Assembly (NCBI GenBank): GCA_039989895.1
Contig: JBDXGY010000004.1
Span: 209,587 to 273,586, forward strand
Reading direction: 5' to 3'
Origin: Hyphomicrobiales bacterium
GTDB taxonomy: Bacteria > Pseudomonadota > Alphaproteobacteria > Rhizobiales > JACESI01
Length of the DNA stretch: 64,000 nt
A model generated the notes under the pieces. The model saw only the letters and a list, made by a program, of their open reading frames with translations. It searched no databases and was not told the origin of the DNA. Made by a program: the position numbers and the translations under genes. How positions within the stretch are numbered: the stretch's first letter is position 1; the number at the start of each line of letters is the position of its first letter. This document shows positions 8,100 to 17,846 of the stretch, piece by piece.

Positions 8100-9157
8100 C
8101 GATAAAGCTCAATGATCGCCTTAGAAGCCTCATACAAGATGAAGGGCCGCTCGATCTGGCAACCTATATGCAGATCTGCCTCACGGACCCTAACCATGGT
8201 TATTACACAACCAAGAAACCAATAGGCCGCAAGGGTGACTTCATCACGGCACCGGAAATCAGCCAACTCTTCGGCGAATTGATTGGCATATGGATCATCG
8301 ACACCTGGCAAAAGCTGGGTGGCCCTTCTCCTTTTTATCTAATTGAAGCTGGTCCAGGGCACGGCACCTTGATGGCTGATATCCTGCGCACCATAACGAA
8401 ACTAAGCACGCCCTGCGCCAAGGCCGCGCATGTCCGGTTAATTGAGATAAGCCCGACCTTGAAAACAATACAAAAAGACAAATTATCCGTATTTGACACT
8501 CCTCTGACATGGCATGAAAACACTGATGACATCGGCGATGATGCATTCATTTTAATCGCCAATGAATTTTTTGACGCCTTGCCGATCAATCAATACCAAT
8601 TCGTTGAAGGACAATGGGCCGAACGCGCTATCGGACTATCACCAAAAAACACTTTCACGTGGGGCTTGAAACCATCAAAATTTAATACAACGCTGAACCC
8701 CAAGCTCAATGATATATTCGAGACATCAATGAGCGCACAAAAAATAGTGGCTGATCTTTCAAAGCGTATCAAAACACAAAATGGCGCCGCCCTCTTGATC
8801 GATTACGGCCATCTAAAAAGCGGCTTTGGCGATACATTTCAAGCCATAAAAAATCATGCCTATGCCAATCCGCTGGAAGACCCAGGTAGCGCAGACCTAA
8901 CCGCCCATGTGGATTTTGACCCCTTTCAACAAATCGCAGCAAAAGCAGGCTTACGTGCAAAGGCAACAACACAGGGTTCTTTTTTACTCGCTATGGGATT
9001 ATTAGAACGCGCTGGCGCGCTTGGCGCAAATTTGACCACGCGACAACAGGAAAAGATCAAAACCGACGTCGAACGACTTGCAGCTCCAGAAAAAATGGGG
9101 AACCTATTCAAGGTAATGACAATCACAAGAAGCGACATCACTCCTCATGGTTTCTAA
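8096..9157 (+). CDS. MidA/NDUFAF7-family SAM-dependent methyltransferase
   Basis: A 353-residue class I methyltransferase of the DUF185 family; the mitochondrial relative NDUFAF7 methylates an arginine of complex I subunit NDUFS2. Landmarks: the N-terminal block GPLDLATYMQICLTDPNHGYY, DFITAPEISQLFGE, SAM-binding motif IEAGPGHGTLMADIL, and ANEFFDALPINQ. The role in bacteria is inferred by homology. It is translationally coupled to lgt (ATGA) and overlaps pgeF by 11 bases, an lgt-midA-pgeF order common in alphaproteobacteria. Confidence 0.88.
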   Translation: MTIKLNDRLRSLIQDEGPLDLATYMQICLTDPNHGYYTTKKPIGRKGDFITAPEISQLFGELIGIWIIDTWQKLGGPSPFYLIEAGPGHGTLMADILRTITKLSTPCAKAAHVRLIEISPTLKTIQKDKLSVFDTPLTWHENTDDIGDDAFILIANEFFDALPINQYQFVEGQWAERAIGLSPKNTFTWGLKPSKFNTTLNPKLNDIFETSMSAQKIVADLSKRIKTQNGAALLIDYGHLKSGFGDTFQAIKNHAYANPLEDPGSADLTAHVDFDPFQQIAAKAGLRAKATTQGSFLLAMGLLERAGALGANLTTRQQEKIKTDVERLAAPEKMGNLFKVMTITRSDITPHGF

Positions 9158-9932
9158 AAATTCTTTCATAAGAGCAGATGCGCTGTCAGCATTAAGCGGC
9201 ATAGATCATGCCTATTTCACCCGTCAAGACGGGGCATCAAACGGCATTTATGCCAGCAGAAATATAGGGCTTGGATCAGATGACAACCGTGAAGCCGTGC
9301 TTGAAAACCGCGCGCGCTGTGCAGCCGACCTTGGTGTGAGTGCCGACCAACTCGCAACCCCCTATCAGATACACTCCAGTGATGTTGTTGCGGTCACTGA
9401 CGTTTGGCCCGCCGGTGAAGGCCCCAAAGCGGATGGTCTGGTGACCGATCGCCCCAGCATCATGCTTGGTATTGCTACCGCCGACTGCGGCTCAGTTCTT
9501 TTTGCTGATGATAAAGCCCGTGTCATAGGAGCGGCTCACGCAGGATGGCGCGGAGCAACAGGCGGTGTGTTGGAAAGTACCCTTAATGCCATGGAAAAGC
9601 TCGGAGCCAAACGTCAAAATATCGTCGCCGTCCTCGGTCCTACCATTGCTCAGGCTTCCTATGAAGTGGGGCCGGAATTTACTGATGCCCTAACCGCACT
9701 TGCCCCCAACAACACCCAATACTTAAAACCCAGCCCCCGCGCCGACCATGCCTTGTTCAATTTGCCGCGCTATATCATAGACCGATTGAGCGCAAATGGA
9801 ATCAAAGGTGCTTATGATCTTGGGCTTGATACCTATGAAGACGATGAGCGCTTTTACTCGTACCGACGCACCACCCACCGACATGAAAAAGATTATGGCC
9901 GTCTGCTCAGCGCGATTGTATTAAAGACATGA
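9147..9932 (+). CDS. pgeF: Peptidoglycan editing factor PgeF
   Basis: A 261-residue YfiH/DUF152 (former polyphenol oxidase or laccase domain) protein. E. coli PgeF removes misincorporated L-Ser-containing precursors from peptidoglycan synthesis. The metal-site motifs are present: YQIHSSDV, TADCGSV and AHAGWRGATGGV. The start lies inside the end of the upstream methyltransferase gene and has no clear ribosome site, consistent with translational coupling. Confidence 0.9.
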   Translation: MVSKNSFIRADALSALSGIDHAYFTRQDGASNGIYASRNIGLGSDDNREAVLENRARCAADLGVSADQLATPYQIHSSDVVAVTDVWPAGEGPKADGLVTDRPSIMLGIATADCGSVLFADDKARVIGAAHAGWRGATGGVLESTLNAMEKLGAKRQNIVAVLGPTIAQASYEVGPEFTDALTALAPNNTQYLKPSPRADHALFNLPRYIIDRLSANGIKGAYDLGLDTYEDDERFYSYRRTTHRHEKDYGRLLSAIVLKT

Positions 9933-10146
9933 TGTGCGAGCTTGAACCCCAACCCCTTTGTTGTCTCAATAATCCGACATAAAGGCCCATTTTCCGCACA
10001 AAATAGCATTTTTTAACGTGAAAACGGGGATTATGACAATTCTATATCATTGATAGTTTACAGCCGCCTTCGCACATGGTTAAACGCCGATAACTTCGAG
10101 GGTATGAGTCCCTCACAGCAGTGTAACGCAAAGTGAGCCAGTCGTC

Positions 10147-11079
10147 ATGAAAATCGTCTGTGGAAATGCCAATCGCACCCTTGCAGCAGATATTGTCAAA
10201 TATCTCGATACGGAACTGGTGGGCTGCGATGTCAGACGCTTTGCCGATCAAGAAATATTTGTCGAAGTGCAAGATAATGTTCGCGGACAAGACGTGTTCA
10301 TCGTTCAATCGACAAGCTATCCTGCCAATGACAATCTCATGGAGCTGCTTATTCTATGTGATGCCATGCGCCGCTCATCAGCAAAACGCGTGACTGCAGT
10401 GCTTCCTTATTTCGGATATGCTCGTCAAGATCGCCGCACATCAGGCCGCACGCCTATATCCGCTAAACTCGTTGCCAACCTGATAGTTGAAGCCGGCGCA
10501 GATCGCGTTTTAACGCTTGATCTTCACGCGGGGCAAATTCAGGGCTTTTTCGACATTCCAACAGATAACCTTTTCGCTGCCCCCGTTTTTGCACGAGACA
10601 TTAAAGAACGTTACGAAACCGGCAAAGCCATGGTTATCTCCCCTGATGTAGGGGGCGTTGTGCGTGCGCGCGCTTTGGCAAAACGCCTAGACGCACCACT
10701 GGCAATCGTTGATAAGCGCCGTGAAAAAGCTGGCGAGTCCGAAGTCATGAACATCATTGGGGATGTCAAAGGCCGAGATTGTATATTGGTTGACGATATC
10801 GTCGATTCCGGCGGCACCTTGTGCAATGCTGCAGAGGCCCTGTTGATCGAAGGCGCGACATCCGTCACAGCTTATATCACCCACGGTGTCCTCTCTGGCG
10901 GTGCTGCGGCGCGAATTGGCAAGTCGGCACTCAAAGAACTGGCAATTACAAACTCCATTGAACCAACAAAAGCCGTATCGGATGCACCTAATATTCGCGC
11001 AATTTCACTCGCGCCTCTATTAGGTGAAGCAATTCACCGTACCTATGAAGAGCAATCGATAAGCTCCTTGTTCAAATAA
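10147..11079 (+). CDS. prs: Ribose-phosphate pyrophosphokinase
   Basis: Makes PRPP from ribose 5-phosphate and ATP, the precursor for purines, pyrimidines, NAD, His and Trp. The 310-residue protein has the ATP loop ([16 protein letters not shown]), [16 protein letters not shown], the metal/ribose-phosphate signature [18 protein letters not shown] and the PRPP loop [11 protein letters not shown]. Transcription is probably its own: a 214-base gap precedes it, with a short GAGGG/CCCTC inverted repeat at 10098-10114. Confidence 0.96.
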   Translation: MKIVCGNANRTLAADIVKYLDTELVGCDVRRFADQEIFVEVQDNVRGQDVFIVQSTSYPANDNLMELLILCDAMRRSSAKRVTAVLPYFGYARQDRRTSGRTPISAKLVANLIVEAGADRVLTLDLHAGQIQGFFDIPTDNLFAAPVFARDIKERYETGKAMVISPDVGGVVRARALAKRLDAPLAIVDKRREKAGESEVMNIIGDVKGRDCILVDDIVDSGGTLCNAAEALLIEGATSVTAYITHGVLSGGAAARIGKSALKELAITNSIEPTKAVSDAPNIRAISLAPLLGEAIHRTYEEQSISSLFK

Positions 11080-11378
11080 AATGAAACTGATTTAAAAAAT
11101 CTACATTCGTAATGATTAATTAACTACAATAATACACCCTCTTATTATTACTAATAAGACTACCTAATTTTGCAATTAAACACATTCATATATCTAAATT
11201 GAATTTATCGACCCTAATTATACAGTAAAAATAATACCAGACCTTAAGACTCCATATAGCCCAATCACGCTTTAAATTAATTTCTAATTCCATGATGTTG
11301 AAATCCAAACACGTGACGAATGAGAAATGCAAAATTCGATATTAGATATATTTAATAAACTGAGAAGTGAACTTAATT
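11080..11378. other. AT-rich upstream region of the chemoreceptor gene
   Basis: About 300 bases, strongly AT-rich, with no coding frame. It contains TTAATTAAC near 11116, which resembles two abutting CtrA half sites but lacks the seven-base spacing of a true CtrA box. No terminator for prs was recognised here. It presumably contains the chemoreceptor promoter. Confidence 0.4.
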
Positions 11379-13721
11379 ATGTCCCGAGCTTTACTCAATA
11401 AATCCATCGTCTTTCGTCTTGCACTCGTCTGTCTATTCCCGATCGTAGCTCTTATAATCGTAAGCACATCCAAACTTACAAGCGAATATGACAAAGCCCG
11501 CCAAGCCACCACCATCGCCCATATTCTTGAGGCGGCGCCTTTCATTTCCAATGCAGTCCATGAACTGCAAAGAGAACGTGGAGTATCTGCAGGCTTTATC
11601 AGTTCAAAGGGGAAAAACTTTGCATCTGAAATTGGTCAGCAGAGAAAACTTACAGATTCAAAACTGAATGACTTTAATCTCAATGCCCTCATCGCTGAGG
11701 AAGTGCATGACGTTCCAAAGTATAAGGAAACTTACTTTAGTATCAAAAAAGAACTCGGCGAACTAAAGGCAATGCGCGGAAGAATTGATCGCTTCGAGCT
11801 AACTGTGCCGCAAATGGCACAATATTATACGCCCTTGATAAACCAGTTGCTCAGCATGATTGAAGATACAACTTATATCATGCAAGATGCCAGTGTTCTA
11901 AGGTTGACGTTAGCTTATACCGCCCTCTTACAAGCCAAAGAGAAATCAGGCATTGAACGCGCAATGGGTGCTGCTGGGTTTGGCGCTGGCATCTTTAAAG
12001 AGGGCATATATCGGAAGTTTATCCGCCTCGGCGCTATACAGGATGTTCAATTTAATACATTCAAAACATATGCGACAGACCAAAAAATAGAACTGATGGA
12101 AAAGGTATTATCGGGTTCAGTCGTGAATGATGTCGCGGCACTTCGCAACATAGCTTTTGGAGCACCTTATGGTGCCGATATATCCGCGGTCACTGCACCA
12201 CAATGGTTTAAAGCAAGCACAGCACGTATTGAAGCCATTAAAACGGTCGAAGATGTTGTGATTGATGACATAGAAATTTACATTCACGACAAAGCAGATG
12301 CCGCGATGCAATCATTCTGGATTTTGATCGTGATTCTTGTGGGCTTGATTGCATTAACCTGCTTCATCTCCTACTTCGTTTACTCATCAATTGCTCCACC
12401 GATCAAACGCCTTGTTAGCACCATGTTGGAACTTGCGAAAAACAACACCAATGTTGAAATTGGTGATATTAATAGGACAGATGAAATTGGAAGCATGGCC
12501 AAAGCTGTCAATACTTTTAAAATCAATATCATCGAACGCGGCAAGCTGGAAAAAAATGTCCGTTTTGAACGTGAAAAAGAAGATCAACGCCAAAGCTATA
12601 TTGAAAAGATTGTCGATAAATTTAGAGAGACTATCAATGAGTCCATCACTGAAGTCGCAAGCCAAACCAAGAACTTGAATGGCTCAGCTGACCGACTTTC
12701 AATAGTGGCACAATCAGTAACAGAAGAAGCCGTAAGCGCTAATGGCGCAACAAACAACGCCTCACAAAATGTAGAGTTAGTTGCGGCAGCAACTGAAGAA
12801 TTATCAGCTTCAATTCGCGAAATCACTTCACAAACAAACCGCGCTAGCACACTAATGACCTCTGCTTCAGAACAGGCAAATGAGACCGACAAAAACGTCT
12901 CTGATCTATCACATGCTGCCGATGAAATAGGTTCAGTTGTTAGTTTGATCAGTGACATCGCGGAGCAGACAAACCTGCTTGCACTTAATGCGACCATTGA
13001 AGCTGCTCGTGCCGGCGAAGCGGGTAAAGGTTTTGCCATCGTCGCCTCCGAGGTTAAAAGCCTCGCAAACCAGACAGCAAATGCAACACAGAATATTTCT
13101 GAAAAAATATCCGGCATTCAAGGTTCCACTCAAAATGCTGTGACCTCAATCCGCAGCATCACAGAAGCAATGGAAAATATAACGACACTAACAAAGACCA
13201 TCGCATCATCCGTGTCCGAACAACAAAGCGCGACGGAAGAAATAGCCCAGTCCATCAATTCCGTATCCGATGACACCGGGAAAGTGGCCACGAATGTCGA
13301 ATCTGTAACGCATTCTATAGAAAAAACGTCCGCTGAAGCAGATGGCCTTACAAAGGCCTCCGAAGTACTATCAGCCCTCACACAAAAGCTCTCTAAAGAA
13401 GTAACTATTTTCCTCAAAGACATCACAACAGATGTCAAGGAGAGACGCACAGCGCTTAGAACTCAAATGAAGAAAATTGTTGTAATCAACAATGATGGCC
13501 GTCGCCTGCAGTCAGCAACAATCAATGTCAGTGACACTGGCTTGGCTATTGAGCGCATCGATGGTTTGAATATTGGTTCAAAGTTATCGATAGAATTCTC
13601 CAGTGGCCGTATCATTCAAGGCGTTCTTGTGCGCGAAAACGACTGTGACATGGGCATACAATTTGCTGAAGCAATTAAAAGCAAGGAATTCTTTGAGCAA
13701 ACAGAAGAAGTAGCGGCATAA
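11379..13721 (+). CDS. Methyl-accepting chemotaxis protein with NIT sensor and C-terminal PilZ domain
   Basis: A receptor of about 780 residues. TM1 is near residues 11-30. A periplasmic NIT (nitrate/nitrite-sensing) domain begins with [18 protein letters not shown] and runs to about residue 300. TM2 (about 312-335) leads into HAMP ([17 protein letters not shown]). The MCP signalling hairpin tip is [29 protein letters not shown] PilZ domain closes the protein (RRTALR... NVSDTGLAI, matching RxxxR and (D/N)xSxxG), so c-di-GMP may modulate it. The ATG at 11379 is preferred over a GTG four codons earlier because GAGAAG precedes it. It is an orphan: no che genes are nearby. Confidence 0.9.
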   Translation: MSRALLNKSIVFRLALVCLFPIVALIIVSTSKLTSEYDKARQATTIAHILEAAPFISNAVHELQRERGVSAGFISSKGKNFASEIGQQRKLTDSKLNDFNLNALIAEEVHDVPKYKETYFSIKKELGELKAMRGRIDRFELTVPQMAQYYTPLINQLLSMIEDTTYIMQDASVLRLTLAYTALLQAKEKSGIERAMGAAGFGAGIFKEGIYRKFIRLGAIQDVQFNTFKTYATDQKIELMEKVLSGSVVNDVAALRNIAFGAPYGADISAVTAPQWFKASTARIEAIKTVEDVVIDDIEIYIHDKADAAMQSFWILIVILVGLIALTCFISYFVYSSIAPPIKRLVSTMLELAKNNTNVEIGDINRTDEIGSMAKAVNTFKINIIERGKLEKNVRFEREKEDQRQSYIEKIVDKFRETINESITEVASQTKNLNGSADRLSIVAQSVTEEAVSANGATNNASQNVELVAAATEELSASIREITSQTNRASTLMTSASEQANETDKNVSDLSHAADEIGSVVSLISDIAEQTNLLALNATIEAARAGEAGKGFAIVASEVKSLANQTANATQNISEKISGIQGSTQNAVTSIRSITEAMENITTLTKTIASSVSEQQSATEEIAQSINSVSDDTGKVATNVESVTHSIEKTSAEADGLTKASEVLSALTQKLSKEVTIFLKDITTDVKERRTALRTQMKKIVVINNDGRRLQSATINVSDTGLAIERIDGLNIGSKLSIEFSSGRIIQGVLVRENDCDMGIQFAEAIKSKEFFEQTEEVAA

Positions 13722-13742
13722 AAACCAAAAAATAAAATCCAG

Positions 13743-13781
13743 AAACGGGGTCGTCGGTATATTTCACGGCGACCCCGTTTG
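13743..13781 (+). terminator. Hairpin terminator after the chemoreceptor gene
   Basis: The arms AAACGGGGTCGTCG (13743-13756) and CGGCGACCCCGTTT (13767-13780) pair over 14 positions with one G-T wobble, followed by a T-rich tract. It starts about 20 bases after the chemoreceptor stop and precedes rplY. Confidence 0.8.
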
Positions 13782-13906
13782 CATTTATTTTATCCTTACA
13801 GTATAAGCCGCGAAGCTGTTGTTCACCCCTGGAGGAACCAGCACGTAGCGTGTCATTTATCATTGGCCGCTTCGCATTTAATACCAGACAATTTGGAGTG
13901 TATCTC

Positions 13907-14560
13907 ATGAGCTATGAACTCAAAGCCGAGATGCGCGACCGGGTTGGCAAGGGGGCCGCTCGTGCTTTACGTCGGGACAAAAAAGTTCCGGCTGTAATTT
14001 ACGGCGACAAAAAACCTGCTGTACCGATCGCCATCGATTACAAAGAAACCTTCCTCAAGTTGCATTCCGGTGGCTTTATGTCCACGGTTGGAACCATTGA
14101 TGTGAATGGTGAAAAAATTAAAGTGATCCCAAAAGATTACGCACTTGATCCCGTCAAAGACTTCCTAATTCACGTCGATTTTCTACGGATCACCAAAGGC
14201 GCCACCATCACGGTTGAAGTGCCTGTATTGTTCGAGAACGAAGAAGAATCACCAGGCATCAAGCAAGGTGGCGTCTTAAACGTGGTTCGCTATACACTCG
14301 AACTCAACTGTCCTGTTGAAAGCATTCCTGAAAATATTGTGGTCGATCTTGCAGGGCTTGATCTCGGTGATGGCATCCATATTTCTAACGTCAATCTTCC
14401 TGAAGGAATTGTCTCGGCAATTTCAGATCGTGATTTCACCATCGCAACGATCGCAACACCAGCGGGCATCAAAGAAGACCTCAAAGACGACGATGCAGAA
14501 TCAGATGAAGTCGCTGCAATAGATCAAGAAGGTGACGCATCAGAAGACGGCGAAGAGTAA
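13907..14560 (+). CDS. rplY: 50S ribosomal protein L25/Ctc, long form
   Basis: A 5S rRNA-binding ribosomal protein of the two-domain Ctc type (217 residues, versus about 94 for E. coli L25). The N-terminal L25 domain ([25 protein letters not shown]) is followed by the beta-rich TL5-like domain ([20 protein letters not shown]) and a short acidic C-terminal tail (DDDAESDE ... EDGEE) typical of alphaproteobacteria. The ATG at 13907 has GGAG at the right distance. It is followed by pth after 27 bases. Confidence 0.95.
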   Translation: MSYELKAEMRDRVGKGAARALRRDKKVPAVIYGDKKPAVPIAIDYKETFLKLHSGGFMSTVGTIDVNGEKIKVIPKDYALDPVKDFLIHVDFLRITKGATITVEVPVLFENEEESPGIKQGGVLNVVRYTLELNCPVESIPENIVVDLAGLDLGDGIHISNVNLPEGIVSAISDRDFTIATIATPAGIKEDLKDDDAESDEVAAIDQEGDASEDGEE

Positions 14561-14587
14561 TTCTCTTTTCGAGCATAGGAGTGAACC

Positions 14588-15316
14588 ATGTTTCTCATTG
14601 TAGGACTGGGCAATCCGGGCGCTCAATATGCCAAAAATCGCCATAATATTGGCTTCATGGCGGCAGATGAAATTCATCGCCGCCATGGCTTTTCAGACTA
14701 TCGCTCCAAATTTCAAGGCATGGTCGCAGACGGCTCCATTGATGGTGTCAAAACTCTCATTATAAAACCAACAACCTTCATGAACGATTCTGGCCGCTGT
14801 GTTCGTGAAGTCTGTCAGTTTTACAAAATTCCGCTTGAAGATATTGTCGTCATTTATGATGAGCTTGATCTTGCCCCGGGCAAAGTGAAGCTAAAAAAGG
14901 GAGGCGGCTCTGGCGGACACAACGGTATCAAATCACTTGATGCGCACATCGGTAAAGACTACCGCCGCGTACGGCTTGGCATTGGCCACCCCGGCGATAA
15001 AAATCGTGTCTCAGGCTATGTCTTGGGTGATTTTGCCAAAGCAGATCATGCATGGCTCGAACCGTTGCTTGACACCCTTGCCCTCACCATGGACACATTG
15101 GCCAATGGGGAAGATATCAATTTTACCAACAAATTGGCGCTCAAGCTAAATTCCAATGAACCGCCAAGCGCGCGCGGACAAACAAACAAAGCCGCAAAGC
15201 ACGAGAAAAAAAATCAAAGCCATATTCATCAGGCAAGAAAAAACAATCAAAAAAATATACCAAAATCCGGCCCGATGTCAGATATGTTGAAAAAACTATT
15301 CGGCGGAAAAGAGTAA
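14588..15316 (+). CDS. pth: Peptidyl-tRNA hydrolase
   Basis: Releases tRNA from peptidyl-tRNA that has dropped off the ribosome. Conserved elements: [18 protein letters not shown] (Asn9, catalytic His19), [27 protein letters not shown] and GHNGIKSLD. The protein has 242 residues; the last 50 or so are a Lys/Asn-rich extension ([18 protein letters not shown]), as in many alphaproteobacterial Pth. It shares one base with the following gene, so the two are co-translated. Confidence 0.95.
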   Translation: MFLIVGLGNPGAQYAKNRHNIGFMAADEIHRRHGFSDYRSKFQGMVADGSIDGVKTLIIKPTTFMNDSGRCVREVCQFYKIPLEDIVVIYDELDLAPGKVKLKKGGGSGGHNGIKSLDAHIGKDYRRVRLGIGHPGDKNRVSGYVLGDFAKADHAWLEPLLDTLALTMDTLANGEDINFTNKLALKLNSNEPPSARGQTNKAAKHEKKNQSHIHQARKNNQKNIPKSGPMSDMLKKLFGGKE

Positions 15317-15702
15317 TGATCTGTCCCTGCGGTACGAAGCGCAATTATGACGCTTGCTGCGCGCCATTTCATAAAGGCGAAGCTTTACCTCAAACAGCAG
15401 AAAAATTAATGCGTTCGCGCTATTCAGCCTTTGTAAAAGCTGAAATCACCTATCTCAAAGACACCTATTGGCCAAAATTTCAACGTGATTTTGATGAGGC
15501 CAGCTACCGTGCGCGAGCAATAAACAGCACGTGGCTAGGGCTGGAGATAGAGGCCACTGATGGTGGCGAAAGCGCTGAGACCACAGGTACCGTCACCTTT
15601 GTTGCCACATCAATGACACAAGGCTCGATTAACAAACAGCGCGAGAAAAGCCTTTTCAAGAAAAAAGCGGGCCGCTGGTACTATGTTGAGCAAATTGATT
15701 AA
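15316..15702 (+). CDS. YchJ/UPF0225-family SEC-C protein
   Basis: A 128-residue protein with an N-terminal SEC-C zinc motif (CPCGTKRNYDACC) and the conserved MRSRYSAFVK block followed by an NTF2-like fold. The molecular role of the family is not established. It is joined to pth by a one-base overlap (TAATGA). In many Rhizobiales pth is followed by ychF; here this gene takes that place. Confidence 0.85.
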   Translation: MICPCGTKRNYDACCAPFHKGEALPQTAEKLMRSRYSAFVKAEITYLKDTYWPKFQRDFDEASYRARAINSTWLGLEIEATDGGESAETTGTVTFVATSMTQGSINKQREKSLFKKKAGRWYYVEQID

Positions 15703-15924
15703 ACTGAGAGCCAAGACACGCTAAAAGTAATGAGCGTACACAACATTATGCCACAATCTTGATTGGTTCTTTTGGATTCATTGGGTCTTGACCATAGACA
15801 TTGGATACAATTCCTCCACATACTCAAATGATGGTGTTGAAAAGCCAGTGAGTTGTAACAATTAGGCAAAGAATACTGATACAATTTTTGGCAACATATT
15901 CGAATAGATTAATAGGAGCGTCGA

Positions 15925-16935
15925 ATGAGCGCGGTAGACAAAACGCATTCCCAGATAATCAGTGATATCGTCGAAGAGGCCGACGCCGCCGCTGTGCGCA
16001 TTCAGGCTGCACGCGATGCTATTGGAACTGTTATTTTTGGTCAAGAAACCGTGGTTGAACGGGCTTTCACGACTATTTTAGCCGGTGGCCATGGCTTACT
16101 CGTCGGTGTGCCAGGGCTTGCAAAAACCTTGCTTGTTGAAACCATGGGCACGGTTTTGGGGCTTGATGCAGGCCGCGTTCAGTTTACGCCGGATTTGATG
16201 CCGTCAGACATTTTAGGTTCTGAAGTGATGGACCAAGACGACAAAGGAAAACGCGCCTTCCGTTTTATCAAAGGACCAATTTTCACACAGCTCTTAATGG
16301 CTGATGAAATCAACCGAGCCAGCCCGCGCACCCAGTCCGCCCTCTTGCAGGCGATGCAAGAATACCATGTCACGGTGGCCTCCCAGCGCTATGACCTGCC
16401 AGAACCATTTCATGTGCTGGCGACCCAAAACCCGCTAGAGCAAGAAGGCACTTACCCATTGCCAGAAGCACAGCTTGATCGTTTTTTGATGCAGATCGAT
16501 GTGCTCTATCCAACACTGGAGGCTGAACGCCGTATTTTGACGGAAACAACCGGCGCAAATTCTGATGTTGCAAAACCGGTTTTAGATGCAAAAGAATTAC
16601 GCGCCATCCAGCTACTTGTGCGCAAGATGCCCGTTGGCGAAAGCGTGATGGAAGCCATCCTCGAGCTGGTCCGTTCTGCACGGCCAGATCTAGAGTCAAA
16701 TAATGAGATGACAAAACACATCGCATGGGGGCCTGGGCCACGCGCCTCGCAAGCCCTGATGCTAACCGTGCGCGCCCGCGCCTTGTTACAAGGTCGCCTT
16801 GCGCCATCGCTGGATGACGTACTGGCTTTGGCAGAACCAGTTCTTCAGCATCGTATGGCGCTGTCTTTCTCCGCCCGCGCTGATGGTGTTTCTGTGCGCG
16901 ATGTCATTGCATCCTTGAAAGGCAAGATTGGCTAA
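15925..16935 (+). CDS. MoxR-family AAA+ ATPase
   Basis: A 336-residue chaperone-like ATPase. Walker A is GVPGLAKT, Walker B LLMADEIN, followed by RASPRTQSALLQAMQE and the sensor segment ATQNPLEQEGTYPLPEAQLDRF. MoxR proteins act with von Willebrand A-domain partners to assemble or remodel complexes, often at the cell envelope. It opens a four-gene operon, joined to the next gene by TAATG. A purine-rich GGAGCG lies before the ATG. Confidence 0.92.
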   Translation: MSAVDKTHSQIISDIVEEADAAAVRIQAARDAIGTVIFGQETVVERAFTTILAGGHGLLVGVPGLAKTLLVETMGTVLGLDAGRVQFTPDLMPSDILGSEVMDQDDKGKRAFRFIKGPIFTQLLMADEINRASPRTQSALLQAMQEYHVTVASQRYDLPEPFHVLATQNPLEQEGTYPLPEAQLDRFLMQIDVLYPTLEAERRILTETTGANSDVAKPVLDAKELRAIQLLVRKMPVGESVMEAILELVRSARPDLESNNEMTKHIAWGPGPRASQALMLTVRARALLQGRLAPSLDDVLALAEPVLQHRMALSFSARADGVSVRDVIASLKGKIG

Positions 16936-17846
16936 TGGTAAGTGCAAATGGCACTTTAGAGCAGGCAACAGACGCCCCGTTCACCCTATTGAGCGAGGCG
17001 CAGAAAACGGCTGAGACATTGCCGGATCTGCTGCTGGAAGCACGTCGTGTTGCACGCACCATCATGTCCGGCTGGCATGGCCGCCGCATGGCAGGCCCCG
17101 GCGAGAGCTTTTGGCAATTTCGTCCCTTTGTGGAAGGCGAAAATGCCGCCGCGATCGATTGGCGCCGCTCCGCCCGTGAGGACAGTATTTATTTGCGTGA
17201 TCGTGAATGGGAAGCCGCCCAAACCGCATGGCTGTGGCTTGATCTGACAAAATCAATGCAATTTGGCTCATCGCTCGCTGGCGTCACAAAACGCGCCCGT
17301 GCGATTGTTCTCACTCTTGCCATCACCGAGCTTCTCACAGCCGGTGGCGAGCGCACTGGCCTTTTGGGTCATACCCGCGCCACCACACGGCGCAACGCAG
17401 CTGAAATTTACGCTGAACGCATTTCACGCGCGAATGTGCTGCCCTCTGATCAAGGCATGCCTGCGCCCGAAGGCATCAATCGGTTTTCCGAAGTTGTCTT
17501 GTTTGGTGATTTTCTTGACCCCATCACAGAACTCGAAAAATTTATACATCAAATCGCACGAGCCGGAACACGCGGCCATGTGGTACAGGTACTTGATCCG
17601 GTAGAAGAAGGTTTTCCCTATACGGGCCGCGTTGAATTTCAAGACCCTGAAAGTGGTCAAAAGATAACCGCAAGCCGCGCCCAGTCTTACCGCGATGAAT
17701 ATCGCGAACGCTTGGAAAGCCGCCGTCAAGCGGTCAAGGATTTATGTCATAAACTAGACTGGACATTTTTGGTGCATCATACTGATCGGCCAGCCAGCGA
17801 AGCCGTTTTGACTCTTTATCATCGCTTGGCAGGAGGGCGCGTTTAA
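16935..17846 (+). CDS. DUF58-domain protein
   Basis: A 303-residue protein of the DUF58 family, which has a von Willebrand A-like fold and is nearly always the partner of a MoxR ATPase. The diagnostic block is present (GPGESFWQFRPFVEGENAAAIDWRRSA split around FRPF and IDWRRSA; then YLRDREWEA). No transmembrane segment is evident, so it is probably cytosolic. Start and stop overlap both neighbours by one base (TAATG), which indicates translational coupling throughout the operon. Confidence 0.9.
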   Translation: MVSANGTLEQATDAPFTLLSEAQKTAETLPDLLLEARRVARTIMSGWHGRRMAGPGESFWQFRPFVEGENAAAIDWRRSAREDSIYLRDREWEAAQTAWLWLDLTKSMQFGSSLAGVTKRARAIVLTLAITELLTAGGERTGLLGHTRATTRRNAAEIYAERISRANVLPSDQGMPAPEGINRFSEVVLFGDFLDPITELEKFIHQIARAGTRGHVVQVLDPVEEGFPYTGRVEFQDPESGQKITASRAQSYRDEYRERLESRRQAVKDLCHKLDWTFLVHHTDRPASEAVLTLYHRLAGGRV

